Source: Metabacillus bambusae (lineage in GTDB: Bacteria > Bacillota > Bacilli > Bacillales > Bacillaceae). From it: a stretch of 64,000 bases of DNA. Shown piece after piece: positions 32,855-40,645 of the stretch. The stretch spans positions 61,611 through 125,610 of the forward strand of contig NZ_JAGDEL010000020.1 of assembly GCF_017497975.1 (NCBI RefSeq), in the 5' to 3' direction. The notes below the pieces were generated by a model. The model was given only the letters and a program-made list of their open reading frames with translations, did not search any database and was not told the DNA's origin. Position numbers and translations under genes: made by a program. Numbering within the stretch: the first letter of the stretch is position 1; each line of letters begins with the position of its first letter.

Positions 32855-33199
32855 TTAATTGTTGCCCCCTTTTATATCATTACTTGCCTTTTCAAAACAT
32901 ATATTAACTGTCCGTTCGTTTGAACGAGTCCGATGTATTGTATTAGCAGGTACAGTAAATATTTCACCTGACTTCAATGAAACTGTTTCATCGCTTTCTA
33001 AGTCTATAAAAAGTTCACCTTCTAATACATAAAATAATTCATCACAATCCTCGTGTTTATGCCAGTGAAATTCCCCATTTATCACAGCTACTCTAAGAGC
33101 GTGGTCATTTACCTCACTTACAATATAATTTGTGTAGTCACTTTGGTCCTTAATTAATTCATTTAGGTTAAAAACCTCTAATTGCCCTTTTTTCTTCAT
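32855..33199 (-). CDS. Small cupin-domain protein
   Basis: 114 residues from the ATG at 33199, seven bases after AAGGAG. Upstream in-frame codons give a poor, Arg-rich start. It is a single double-stranded beta-helix. Motif 1 is GEFHWHKHEDCDELFYVLEG, with two His and a Glu metal ligand; motif 2 is GEIFTVPANTIHRT with the last His. The order and spacing fit metal-binding cupins used in sugar or stress metabolism. Substrate unknown. It is monocistronic with its own terminator and is flanked by repeats G and H. Confidence 0.85.
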   Translation of the reverse strand: MKKKGQLEVFNLNELIKDQSDYTNYIVSEVNDHALRVAVINGEFHWHKHEDCDELFYVLEGELFIDLESDETVSLKSGEIFTVPANTIHRTRSNERTVNICFEKASNDIKGGNN

Positions 33200-33272
33200 T
33201 CTCATTCTCCTTAACAAATCTAATCTTCTTTATTTGACTATATTCGTTAGTAGAACTAAATAACCTTTTTCT

Positions 33273-33300
33273 TGTTCAACCTGCCACTTTAGTTCAATAA
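33273..33300 (+). repeat. Patchwork repeat, copy H (short)
   Basis: TTGTTCAACCTGCCACT-TTAGTTCAATAA. The arms TTGAAC/GTTCAA type are partly kept. It sits in the 629-base gap before the pectate lyase. That gap otherwise shows an AT-rich stretch, a 6-bp hairpin with TCAGCC near 33590, and the operator below. Confidence 0.6.
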
Positions 33301-33732
33301 GGTTTAATTAACTAAACAGGGGCTTTATGATATTTCAATAATCAATCTACTAAAAAAGTAATCATTACATCACATGTGTTAAAGTAAGCGTTTTCCATCC
33401 TTGTTAATAGCGAGTTTCTGACAGAATGATTGTAGACGTCATGCGAGTAAATATCATACCTTTGAAATGTAAAAAACATCCCAGTAAGAAATTTCAAAGG
33501 AGGCATTAGTGTGAGGGATACATGATTCAGTTAAAAATTAGCATAATGTACTACCTTTATTTGATAAGAAGGCTGAATGAAATATTCTATCAGCCGAAAC
33601 ACCCTTTTTTATTTTTTTAGTAATACACTGTCTTTATTTGCTTTGGTCCAATCGATTCCACCAAATCTGGCATGTAACATTACCAGCCATTCCTCCAGTC
33701 ATTATATATTACGTCCAAACCTAATTATCAGA

Positions 33733-33754
33733 TTATTTCAGTAAACTGAAATAA
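33733..33754. promoter_or_regulatory. Palindromic operator candidate of the pectate lyase gene
   Basis: Arms TTATTTCAG (33733-33741) and CTGAAATAA (33746-33754) are perfect over 9 bp with a TAAA centre. The site lies 75 bases before the lyase start, a position suited to a pectin-responsive repressor (KdgR-type sites also carry TGAAA...TTTCA arms). Confidence 0.5.
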
Positions 33755-33828
33755 AACACAATTTAAATGGTAGCATGCTAGAGTATCAAAAGTTCTTTGA
33801 AAATTAAATAAACAATAGGAGGACTATT

Positions 33829-35514
33829 ATGAAATTTAACAAGGCAATAATCTGGTTATTGGTTCTATCATTTCTTACTCCATCGATATTATTGGGTGAA
33901 AATAATGTAGCGAATGCGGCAGTTATTGATTCTATACCAAACACAACAAGAAATATTATGGACTACGACGATAGTTTTCTGTCAGTAACCGGTTTTGCGT
34001 CATTAGGGGTTAATGACCGAAGCAATTACATAGGAACCTCTTATTATCGTAAGGTTAAAACTGAAAGAGAGTTTTTACAGGCAATTTTGGATGCTAAAAG
34101 TGGCAGTGTGAAAGTAATTGAAGTGGCGAGAGATATAAACTTAGGGTGGGCAGAATTAAATCTAAGTTCAGAAGAAGCTAAAAAGTATAATTTTATTACA
34201 AAATATCGGGATCCAATGAACGGATTTACAAATCCAACGTTAGCTTCCTCAGGTGTTTCACAATTAAGTGTTTCTGACGTCGATGGCTTAACTATTTTTT
34301 CAAAAAAAGGCAACACAATTAGGCATGTTGAATTAAAATTACAAAGATCAAGTAATGATATTGTCATTAGGAATCTGAATTTTGATGGAATGTGGCAATG
34401 GGATGATACTGGAAAACATAAGGAAGTTGGCTGGACTTTTATTAAGGTAAATGGTGCAAATAATGTATGGATAGACCATAGTAAATTTTCCATTGCCGCA
34501 GATGGATTAATTGATACTGAGAATGGCGGCTCCAATATTACCATTTCCTGGTCAGAATTCGGATTACCTGCAAATGAGAATCCGACAGAAGATAGTGATA
34601 TTTATCAATCGATTCAGTATATGGAAGAAAAATATGCTTCAAATGAACTGAATTCCGATAGTGTGTACTATAACATGCGCAATGGCGGTGCGACAAAAGA
34701 GCAGATAATGGCATATGCAGCATATCATAGCAAAGTGCATTTAACTGGTTCCGGAGATAAAGACTATGTGAATTATGTGTCTAGTAATGGAACTGAGATA
34801 AAAGATGGCAATCAAAGAATCCGGTTAACCCTTGCCTATAACCGTTATACCAATGTTGGGCAGAGAATTCCGATGATACGTCAAGGTAGTGGTCATTTAT
34901 ACAACTGTTATATTGACAACTCATCTCATTATGATGTTTTGGAAAATGTAAGCGCTATTGCTGAATTCGGAACCGATCAACTATCACGGGCACTGAATGC
35001 AAGGAATGGAGCTTCTATTGCAGCAGATTCCTGTGTATTCCATGATATTAACGAGCCAATCACAGGTGCTGAGATTCAAGGTCTGGATACAGCGAACATG
35101 GATGAACCTTGGGATAAGCTATTCCAAAGCGCTTATAACAATAATTTAATTGTAAACTCACAAATAACAAATAAATATGGAACTTATACAGGAAGTAGTT
35201 GGGACAATAATGGTGAAAATCTATTTACAAAAGGATTTACATGGTATGACAAATCAACCATAGGAAATTGGGCTTGGTCTTCACATATTGTGGGAAGTGA
35301 AAATATGAGTAAAACAAATCCACCGACTGATCCATTTACCTTCGAATATAATTATAATGAGAAGCTACCTTATACTTATAATGTACTTCCTTTGAACAGT
35401 GTTGTGTCAACTCTTACAAAATATGCTGGGGCCGGCAAAGTTAATATAAGTCCAGTAGATTGGTTAAAAATAGATTATAGTCCTAAGGAGATAACAGATA
35501 TAATCGAAGAGTGA
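33829..35514 (+). CDS. Secreted pectate lyase, polysaccharide lyase family 1
   Basis: 561 residues. A signal peptide (KAIIWLLVLSFLTPSILLG..., cleavage near NAAVID) precedes a right-handed beta-helix. VWIDHSKFSIAADGLID near residue 213 matches the PL1 calcium-site motif (vWIDH) and NVGQRIPMIRQGSGHLYN near 344-357 holds the catalytic Arg region. It eliminates across alpha-1,4-galacturonan outside the cell. It is longer than the usual 400-residue PL1, with extra loops (TEDSDIYQSIQYMEEK) and a C-terminal extension. A GGAGG site, a palindromic operator candidate and a terminator frame it as a single unit. No pectin-uptake gene is adjacent. Confidence 0.88.
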   Translation: MKFNKAIIWLLVLSFLTPSILLGENNVANAAVIDSIPNTTRNIMDYDDSFLSVTGFASLGVNDRSNYIGTSYYRKVKTEREFLQAILDAKSGSVKVIEVARDINLGWAELNLSSEEAKKYNFITKYRDPMNGFTNPTLASSGVSQLSVSDVDGLTIFSKKGNTIRHVELKLQRSSNDIVIRNLNFDGMWQWDDTGKHKEVGWTFIKVNGANNVWIDHSKFSIAADGLIDTENGGSNITISWSEFGLPANENPTEDSDIYQSIQYMEEKYASNELNSDSVYYNMRNGGATKEQIMAYAAYHSKVHLTGSGDKDYVNYVSSNGTEIKDGNQRIRLTLAYNRYTNVGQRIPMIRQGSGHLYNCYIDNSSHYDVLENVSAIAEFGTDQLSRALNARNGASIAADSCVFHDINEPITGAEIQGLDTANMDEPWDKLFQSAYNNNLIVNSQITNKYGTYTGSSWDNNGENLFTKGFTWYDKSTIGNWAWSSHIVGSENMSKTNPPTDPFTFEYNYNEKLPYTYNVLPLNSVVSTLTKYAGAGKVNISPVDWLKIDYSPKEITDIIEE

Positions 35515-35618
35515 TCTAGTTTTTTCTTAATAGAAGCTCTTATTCAAAAGAAGAATATTTAAATTTTGATTGAAGAGGCTTTGGAGAAGTATTTGAGGAT
35601 AGGTAAAAAATTGTATTA

Positions 35619-35654
35619 AAAAATGCTCGGAGCGTTAATGCTTTGAGCATTTTT
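35619..35654 (+). terminator. Terminator of the pectate lyase gene
   Basis: AAAATGCTC and GAGCATTTT pair across a 16-base loop, with A and T runs outside. Repeat I starts 13 bases later. Confidence 0.8.
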
Positions 35655-35666
35655 CTATTTATCGGC

Positions 35667-35698
35667 TTATTGAACTAAACCACCCGGTAGTTCAATAA
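35667..35698 (+). repeat. Patchwork repeat, copy I (perfect 11-bp stem)
   Basis: Arms TTATTGAACTA (35667-35677) and TAGTTCAATAA (35688-35698) pair perfectly; the loop is AACCACCCGG. It overlaps the last codons and the stop of the DUF2750 gene, so the repeat supplies the end of that protein. Confidence 0.75.
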
Positions 35699-36066
35699 TT
35701 TTCAAGTTCAGATTCTAAATCTCTTAGGATTACATCTATATTAATTACTGTTGTTTCATCATCAGTTGGAAAAATAGATGGTTTTATTCCATCGTTTTTC
35801 ATTCCAGTAAGCCATTTATCAATAAAATCTTCCAAGTCAATGGGTTTAGCCTTGCATTCTGACCATTCATTTTTAGCACAGATTTCGGCAAATTCCTCTT
35901 TTGGAAAAAATGGTATGATTGTATTTCCTTCCTCATCCTGTGCTGTTACCCAACCATCATAATACAAACCCCAAACCTCTTCATAATCTACAACTTTTTT
36001 TATGAAATACTCGTATCTAATATTTGCTGGTTGTTTGATTACTGCTTCCAACTCTTTTTTATTCAT
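35692..36066 (-). CDS. DUF2750-type protein
   Basis: 124 residues, cytoplasmic and acidic. RYEYFIKKVVDYEEVWGLYY, then DGWVTAQDEEGNTIIPFFPK and EEFAEICAKNEW match DUF2750 proteins, which are short and of unknown function, often next to immunity-type genes. The start ATG has a modest AAAGGAATAACG upstream. The last residues (ESELENY) are encoded partly inside repeat I, so the natural C-terminus may have been replaced when the repeat arrived. It is monocistronic. Confidence 0.75.
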   Translation of the reverse strand: MNKKELEAVIKQPANIRYEYFIKKVVDYEEVWGLYYDGWVTAQDEEGNTIIPFFPKEEFAEICAKNEWSECKAKPIDLEDFIDKWLTGMKNDGIKPSIFPTDDETTVINIDVILRDLESELENY

Positions 36067-36122
36067 TAACGTTATTCCTTTTCTAATTAATAAAGAATCT
36101 TTTTCTTTAATCTATCACTACT

Positions 36123-36150
36123 TCTTATTCACTAAACGTTAGTACAATAA
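36123..36150 (+). repeat. Patchwork repeat, copy J (short, core deleted)
   Basis: TCTTATTCACTAAA-CGTTAGTACAATAA. The CTGCACC part of the loop is missing but both arms remain. Confidence 0.5.
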
Positions 36151-36210
36151 AAGATGATGAGCACTAAACTTAAAAAAATGAACATCGTAAAGGGTGCTCC
36201 TGATGAGTAC

Positions 36211-36651
36211 TTATTCTTCAGTTACGGTATTCCCCATTGCAATAGAAATTCTATTCCAGCTGTTGATTTGATTAATTATTAGAACAAGGTCAACATATTG
36301 TTTCTCATTATAATGTTCACGTACTCGCTTATATAGGTCATAAGGAACTCTTTTAGTAGGGATTAGAGTGACATGTTCGGACAGTTCAAGAGCTACTTTC
36401 TCTTCAGGAGAATAAAAATCACATTCATTCCAAGCACTTAAACAGTATATACGTTTTTCAGTTTCACCCATTTTACGAGCATCAGATGTATGCATATTTA
36501 AGCAATATGCACACCCATTTATTTGAGAGACTCTTATTTTTATAAGCTCTCTTAGCTTTCTATCGATTGAAGATTTCTTGGTGTATTTCTCCATTTGCAT
36601 CATAATATCCATACCATCAGGTGCAACATTGTAGTAGTCTAATCTTTTCAG
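36211..36651 (-). CDS. Carboxymuconolactone decarboxylase-family (AhpD-like) protein with CTG start
   Basis: 146 residues. The family motif GCAYCLNMHTSDARK gives Cys47, Cys50 and His54, as in AhpD-like peroxidase partners; the true substrates of these small proteins are usually unknown. The first ATG (36612) has no ribosome site and cuts off the conserved start. Reading upstream gives LKRLDYYNVAPDG, which fits the family N-terminus exactly. That frame begins at a CTG (36651) seven bases after GGGAG, directly after an in-frame TGA. So CTG initiation, or a decayed ATG, is likely. Confidence 0.78.
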   Translation of the reverse strand: MKRLDYYNVAPDGMDIMMQMEKYTKKSSIDRKLRELIKIRVSQINGCAYCLNMHTSDARKMGETEKRIYCLSAWNECDFYSPEEKVALELSEHVTLIPTKRVPYDLYKRVREHYNEKQYVDLVLIINQINSWNRISIAMGNTVTEE

Positions 36652-36683
36652 AGTTAATCACTCCCTATTTTTTATTAACATAA

Positions 36684-36986
36684 TTATAAATGAATTCGAA
36701 CATACGTGCTAATAATAAGGTTTATTTTGTTGGGGGTAATGCTAAATCCACTTATGTTCAATTTTCCTCGATATAGCCTTGGAGCGTTCAATTTTATTTC
36801 TTGATCTGTAAGTCCTATAGGAAGCGGAACCTTTTCCTCTTTGAAGATATCGGTTACTACTTCAATATGTTTCTTTGCTAGATCCAAACCATACTCCAAA
36901 ACAGAACGAATATCTGGATCTTCAACATTCTTTAAGAAATAAGAAATCGTACAAATCCCTAAAGCATTAACAGTTATAAAAATTGA
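36684..36986 (-). pseudogene. Fragment of a DUF3231 gene
   Basis: The minus strand reads VNALGICTISYFLKNVEDPDI, then VLEYGLDLAKKHIEVVTDIF, then VPLPIGLTDQEIKLNAPRLY. It matches the N-terminal part of the intact DUF3231 gene at 47489-48493 (compare IFKKENHGLPIGFTQEDINL). The start is missing, its first codons running into the end of the DUF817 gene, and homology stops after PRLY. Only about a quarter of the family length remains. Confidence 0.7.
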
Positions 36987-37765
36987 CTAGTATCTATCCT
37001 AGTCGAACTTTTTCCTTTAACCTGCTTTAACGTCGCTACTATAAGAAAGCTAACAATCACTAATAAGAGCCATGAACTCACCTTTCCTAGATGAACGAGA
37101 CTCCATGCATCAGTTTGATTTGGATATTCCCAAGCTCCAAAGAACGTTGCGATATTTTCGGCTATCCATATAAAAAATCCGATGAGCACAAAAGAAAGTG
37201 CGAGTGGCATACGGTAACGAGTTCCATCAACCTCGTATGTAACCCATGATTGCCAAAAGACGACCATTACAAGTCCAGATAACCAAAAGCGGACGTCAAT
37301 CCAATAATGGTGTGTGAAAAAATTCAAATAAATCGCTGCTGCAAGAGGTGCAACTACCAAAAACGGTGGCCACTTAACTAGTTCAACCTTAAACCTCCTC
37401 CACGCCTGGCAAAGATAACTCGCTACACTTGCGTACATGAATCCGCTATACAAAGGCACTCCAAAAATTTTAAAAATACCTTCCTCTGGATAAGTCCAAG
37501 AACCCATGTGTACCTTGAAAAGTTCAAGAGCAAGTCCAATAAGGTGGAACAAGGTAATAACCTTTAGTTCATCCCGTGTCTCAAGCCCAGAATACACCAT
37601 CCACCACTGCATCAGAAGGCAGATGATGAGCAGCCAGTCATACCGTGGTAGGAAGGGAAATGGCAAGATTTGTGTAAAAGCCAAAGAGGCAAAAATAACG
37701 ACAGGAAACAAACATGATTGGGCCTGCTCCCAACCAAAAAGAACGAGTTTTTTTAGTGATCTCAT
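36974..37765 (-). CDS. DUF817 membrane protein
   Basis: 263 residues from the ATG at 37765, which follows GGAGGG; the in-frame TTG before it lies in the ribosome site. About eight membrane helices. FKVHMGSWTYPEEGIFKIFGVPLYSGFMYASVASYLCQAW is the DUF817 hallmark region, with HHYWIDVRFWLSG and IAENIATFFGAWEYPNQ later, where charged residues lie in helices. The role is unknown; its distribution suggests a membrane enzyme or transporter. The 3' end (TRIDTSQFL) abuts a DUF3231 fragment, marking a recombination joint. The HTH/DUF2975 pair lies upstream on the same strand. Confidence 0.85.
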   Translation of the reverse strand: MRSLKKLVLFGWEQAQSCLFPVVIFASLAFTQILPFPFLPRYDWLLIICLLMQWWMVYSGLETRDELKVITLFHLIGLALELFKVHMGSWTYPEEGIFKIFGVPLYSGFMYASVASYLCQAWRRFKVELVKWPPFLVVAPLAAAIYLNFFTHHYWIDVRFWLSGLVMVVFWQSWVTYEVDGTRYRMPLALSFVLIGFFIWIAENIATFFGAWEYPNQTDAWSLVHLGKVSSWLLLVIVSFLIVATLKQVKGKSSTRIDTSQFL

Positions 37766-37810
37766 GATTTGTCCCTCCAAAGGTTTTCTTCAACTAAAAT
37801 CCCTACTTTA

Positions 37811-38032
37811 TTATTCTTGAGTGTCTTCGTCACTTTTGTATTCTAAAATATCTCCTGGCTGACATTCTAAAGCCTTACAAATCGCCTCTAAAGTTGATAA
37901 TCGAATCGCTTTTGCCTTTCCATTTTTCAATATAGAAAGGTTAGCCATTGTTATTCCAACCCTCTCAGAAAGTTCTGTAACACTCATTTTCCTTTTAGCC
38001 AACATCACATCAATATTGATTATAATTGCCAT
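37811..38032 (-). CDS. yozG: XRE-family helix-turn-helix protein (YozG-like)
   Basis: 73 residues from the ATG at 38032 (GAGGTGA upstream). Nearly the whole protein is a Cro/C1 HTH: NIDVMLAKRKMSVTELSERV, then GITMANLSILKNGKAKAIRL, then CKALECQPGDILEY, which is the standard end of this class. It begins 10 bases after the DUF2975 gene, and in B. subtilis the same two families are paired as yoaS-yozG. The HTH protein probably regulates the pair, with the membrane partner controlling it. Assigned by pairing and domain, not by alignment. Confidence 0.8.
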   Translation of the reverse strand: MAIIINIDVMLAKRKMSVTELSERVGITMANLSILKNGKAKAIRLSTLEAICKALECQPGDILEYKSDEDTQE

Positions 38033-38042
38033 GTTATTCACC

Positions 38043-38525
38043 TCAGACTATTAAGTCATTTTCTGATTTTATATCGATGGCTTCTTGCAAAAGTCTTTGG
38101 AGAACAGCAGCAAAGACTGCGATAACCATTGGAGCAAAAATAAAGAGCATTCCAATCAATATGACACCTGGGGCGTCGTCTAACTCTGCGAAAATATAGA
38201 TAAATGGCATACCAACCACATATAAGCCACTGATTGTGATTGCACAATATTTTATATTTTTTAAAGCTTTTACAGATATTTCTGAGAACGCTTTGCTTTT
38301 GTCAATATAACTTAAAAGTTTAAAAGCCTGATACAATGCAACGAAAAACGGTATCGCCGATACATACATAACGATTAAAATGCCATATAGTACATAAGCG
38401 AACTCCGAATTACTTTCCGCTGCTTCTTTAGCTAATTTAGGCAACCCCAATATACATAAAGCAAGAACTGGAGTTCCAATAAGAAAAACAGCTATTTTTA
38501 AAAAGATTGTTGAACTTTGTTTCAT
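38043..38525 (-). CDS. yoaS: DUF2975 membrane protein (YoaS-like)
   Basis: 160 residues from the ATG at 38525, with AGGTGAGGTG upstream. Four membrane helices: ILKIAVFLIGTPVLALCILG-like start, YGILIVMYVSAIPFFVALYQ, YCAITISGLYVVGMPFIYIF, and IGMLFIFAPMVIAVFAAVLQ. LLSYIDKSKAFSEISVKALKNIKY is the conserved DUF2975 loop. It precedes and is coupled to the XRE gene. Such membrane/HTH pairs resemble signal-sensing switches, but the signal is unknown. Downstream the operon reaches the DUF817 gene without a terminator. Confidence 0.82.
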   Translation of the reverse strand: MKQSSTIFLKIAVFLIGTPVLALCILGLPKLAKEAAESNSEFAYVLYGILIVMYVSAIPFFVALYQAFKLLSYIDKSKAFSEISVKALKNIKYCAITISGLYVVGMPFIYIFAELDDAPGVILIGMLFIFAPMVIAVFAAVLQRLLQEAIDIKSENDLIV

Positions 38526-38653
38526 AAAAAGCACCTCACCTATTTATTGTTAATTGGATTTTAACATATATTTTTATCGATTTACAATAAAATATTATTG
38601 AAATTTATTATATTATTGTTGATAAGAAATATCCTTTTTATTTTTTAAAAAAT

Positions 38654-38685
38654 AAAAAAGCATTCCTCAATACAAAGAAATGCTC
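38654..38685 (-). terminator. Terminator of the 55-residue gene; near-copy of 53990-54018
   Basis: AGCATT and AATGCT with loop CCTCAATACAAAGA, followed on the minus strand by T6 and more T. The same sequence, with three changes, recurs at 53990-54018 together with a patchwork repeat. Confidence 0.75.
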
Positions 38686-38740
38686 TATAACATAAAGTGA
38701 AGTTATACAGTAGCTTATTTCAACCGAATTAAGCATGATA

Positions 38741-38908
38741 TCATACATTTTCCGTTCCGCTAGAATTATTACCTTTTAGATTAATTACTTCCCCTAACTT
38801 CTCAGCTTGTTTATTTTCATCAGGTGGGGTCATCCCAGATTTCTTTTCGAAATAAATTGCAATACCACCAATAATAACGACAGGTATCAGAAAATATAAC
38901 CAAATCAT
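38741..38908 (-). CDS. 55-residue single-pass membrane peptide
   Basis: ATG at 38908 five bases after GGAGATG. It begins MIWLYFLIPVVIIGGIAIYF (one membrane helix) and then has a polar tail, EKKSGMTPPDENKQAEKLGE and on to SSGTENV. Size and shape fit the many small membrane proteins of bacilli. No family name is certain. It has its own terminator and lies next to repeat K, so it is a minimal gene unit in the patchwork. Confidence 0.65.
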   Translation of the reverse strand: MIWLYFLIPVVIIGGIAIYFEKKSGMTPPDENKQAEKLGEVINLKGNNSSGTENV

Positions 38909-38967
38909 AATAACATCTCCATAATACGACTTATAATTATCACATCATTTATTTTTACAATTAATTA

Positions 38968-39000
38968 TTAAATTAATCTGCACCGTTAGCTGAATTAGAT
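38968..39000 (+). repeat. Patchwork repeat, copy K
   Basis: TTAAATTAATCTGCACCG-TTAGCTGAATTAG. The core CTGCACCGTTAG is intact. It lies between divergent genes, 32 bases before a consensus promoter. Confidence 0.7.
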
Positions 39001-39031
39001 TTTGTGTTATTAACATCTCTTTACTATAGTA

Positions 39032-39060
39032 TTGACAAAATAATTTATTTATGCTATAAT
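39032..39060 (+). promoter_or_regulatory. Consensus sigmaA promoter of the methyltransferase gene
   Basis: TTGACA (39032-39037), 17 bases, TATAAT (39055-39060): a perfect match to consensus. Confidence 0.85.
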
Positions 39061-39085
39061 TTACAGTTATCATTTTACTGAGTAT

Positions 39086-39120
39086 AATAAGGTTCCTGGC
39101 AGGGGGAATCTTATTCTTTT
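39086..39120 (+). promoter_or_regulatory. Leader stem-loop / possible attenuator
   Basis: AATAAGGTTCC and GGGAATCTTATT pair over 11 positions (one G-U), followed by CTTTTATATT. It lies between the promoter and the methyltransferase ribosome site, so it could be a transcription attenuator or a 5' stabilising hairpin. Confidence 0.55.
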
Positions 39121-39138
39121 ATATTGGAGGAAAATGGT

Positions 39139-40053
39139 ATGAATCAAAATGAGTCCAGTTTAACTTCCTTAGTATCGGCTTTTGGTAGAGCTTATCACAG
39201 TAAATATGACACACCAAAAATTTTTGATGATTTTATTGTTAAGGATTTAATTTCCCAAGAAGAGTTTTCAGCTATCAGCAAGAATATGATTAAAGGAATA
39301 CAGTTTTTCAACAGAGATATTGGGCAAAGGTTTAAAGATGATCCTGAAGAAATTTTAAAATGGATTACACAAGTCCAGCTTTCCCCGACAACCTTAGCAC
39401 GTTCTGCATATTGCGAAAAAGTATTACTTAATGAAGTTAAGTTAGGAGTAAAACAGTATGTTATACTTGGAGCTGGGTTAGATACTTTCGTTTTCCGACA
39501 TCCAGAATTGAAAAACAGCTTAAAAATAGTTGAAATTGATTATCCAGCTACACAAGAATTTAAAAAGAAAAAGTTAGAAAATGCTAAATTTAATACCCCG
39601 AATAATCTTCATTTTGTTTCTATGGACTTTACTACTAAGTTTTCTCATCAAGATTTAATAGATGAAGGGTTTGATAACAAAAAATCTTTCTTTAGCCTCT
39701 TGGGTGTTTCATATTATTTAACTAAAGAGGAAAATGCAAACTTGATCAATCATTTATTTGCTAATGTTCCATCAGGTAGCTCTATTGTTTTTGATTTTGC
39801 AGACGAAAAACTCTTTGAAGAAAAAGGAATGTCTAATAGAGTTGAAAATATGGTAAAATTGGCTTCGGTAAGTGGAGAACCAATGAAATCGAGTTTCACT
39901 TATAATGAAATTGAGACAATGTTAGAAAAATCAGGTTTACTTATTTATGAACATTTAACACCAACTACGATAAATGAGCTTTTCTTTAGTAATAGGACGG
40001 ATTATTTGTCTGCATTCGAGACAATTCATTTTATCCACGCTGTAAAGAAGTAA
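39139..40053 (+). CDS. Class I SAM-dependent methyltransferase, LCM/PPM family
   Basis: 304 residues from the ATG at 39139, eight bases after GGAGG; the in-frame TTG at 39124 is the ribosome region. YVILGAGLDTFVFRHPE is the SAM-binding glycine loop in the form typical of the leucine carboxymethyltransferase-like (YktD/O-methyltransferase) family. VEIDYPATQEFKKKKL carries the acidic SAM-ribose ligand, and SLLGVSYYLTKEEN follows. Members methylate small molecules, sometimes polyketide carboxyls; the substrate is unknown. A perfect promoter, a leader hairpin and a strong terminator show a self-contained, well-expressed unit. Confidence 0.85.
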   Translation: MNQNESSLTSLVSAFGRAYHSKYDTPKIFDDFIVKDLISQEEFSAISKNMIKGIQFFNRDIGQRFKDDPEEILKWITQVQLSPTTLARSAYCEKVLLNEVKLGVKQYVILGAGLDTFVFRHPELKNSLKIVEIDYPATQEFKKKKLENAKFNTPNNLHFVSMDFTTKFSHQDLIDEGFDNKKSFFSLLGVSYYLTKEENANLINHLFANVPSGSSIVFDFADEKLFEEKGMSNRVENMVKLASVSGEPMKSSFTYNEIETMLEKSGLLIYEHLTPTTINELFFSNRTDYLSAFETIHFIHAVKK

Positions 40054-40065
40054 TTTTCTAATTCT

Positions 40066-40103
40066 AAATCCTCTCAATCATTATAATGATCGAGAGGATT
40101 TTT
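40066..40103 (+). terminator. Terminator of the methyltransferase gene
   Basis: A near-continuous palindrome: AAATCCTCTC, then ATCATTATAATGAT in the centre, then GAGAGGATTTTT. Confidence 0.9.
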
Positions 40104-40134
40104 ATAGTTCATATGACATATCAATGAATATCTC

Positions 40135-40190
40135 TTATTAAACTATTCTGCCACGTTAGTACAATAACTTTAACGCTACCCGTTACTTTA
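40135..40190 (+). repeat. Patchwork repeat, copy L
   Basis: TAAACTATTCTGCCACG-TTAGTACAATAAC, then ACGCTACCCGTTACTTTA, a degenerate right half. It lies 31 bases after a terminator. Confidence 0.6.
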
Positions 40191-40253
40191 AAAGGATTAT
40201 TTTTGAACTGAACTGCAATGTCCTGAAATACCTTTTAATTCATTTTTGTCCAT

Positions 40254-40519
40254 CTACCAAACATGTGTATAGCACATTTCATCTTCAATTGGTTCTCCAC
40301 CAACAGTTCCTTTTAGCATAGCTCGTGTTATTGTAACAGCACAACTTTCTAATGAAAGCACCCTTTGGTCCAAACATTTAATATCGGTAAAATTCAATAA
40401 CCCTGAACGAAGGGCCTCTATATCGGTTTCCTTCGTCAATATTTGCCCAAAATAATTTACAAAAGTAAGGTCATCATTAATAAGTTGAAATACAGTATCT
40501 ACATATATTCGCTTGTTGA
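40254..40519 (-). pseudogene. Remnant of a DUF4440 / NTF2-like gene
   Basis: The minus strand reads, with no start codon, VDTVFQLINDDLTFVNYFGQ, then ILTKETDIEALRSGLLNF, then AVTITRAMLKGTVGGEPIED and EMCYTHVW before a TAG. This is the SnoaL/DUF4440 pattern (xxxFVxxxG, LRSGxLxFxxI, VxxRAxxxGxxxGxxF, YTRVW). The usual last strand (VW-x-x-x-DGxW) appears one frame off (VDGQK). The frame opens only after a TAA, so both ends are damaged. Confidence 0.6.
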
Positions 40520-40645
40520 AAATTAACCACGATCCTGTTTATCAATGACAACCTCTTCATCTAATACAATCCTTCCATAAGCTATATGCCATACCATTCA
40601 TTGTTTTCTTATTTAATTATTTAGCTATCTCAATTGAACATGCAA

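Noticed and set aside
34044..34544. 166-codon minus-strand frame
   Set aside because: Antisense to the pectate lyase, whose motifs, signal peptide, ribosome site and terminator are clear.
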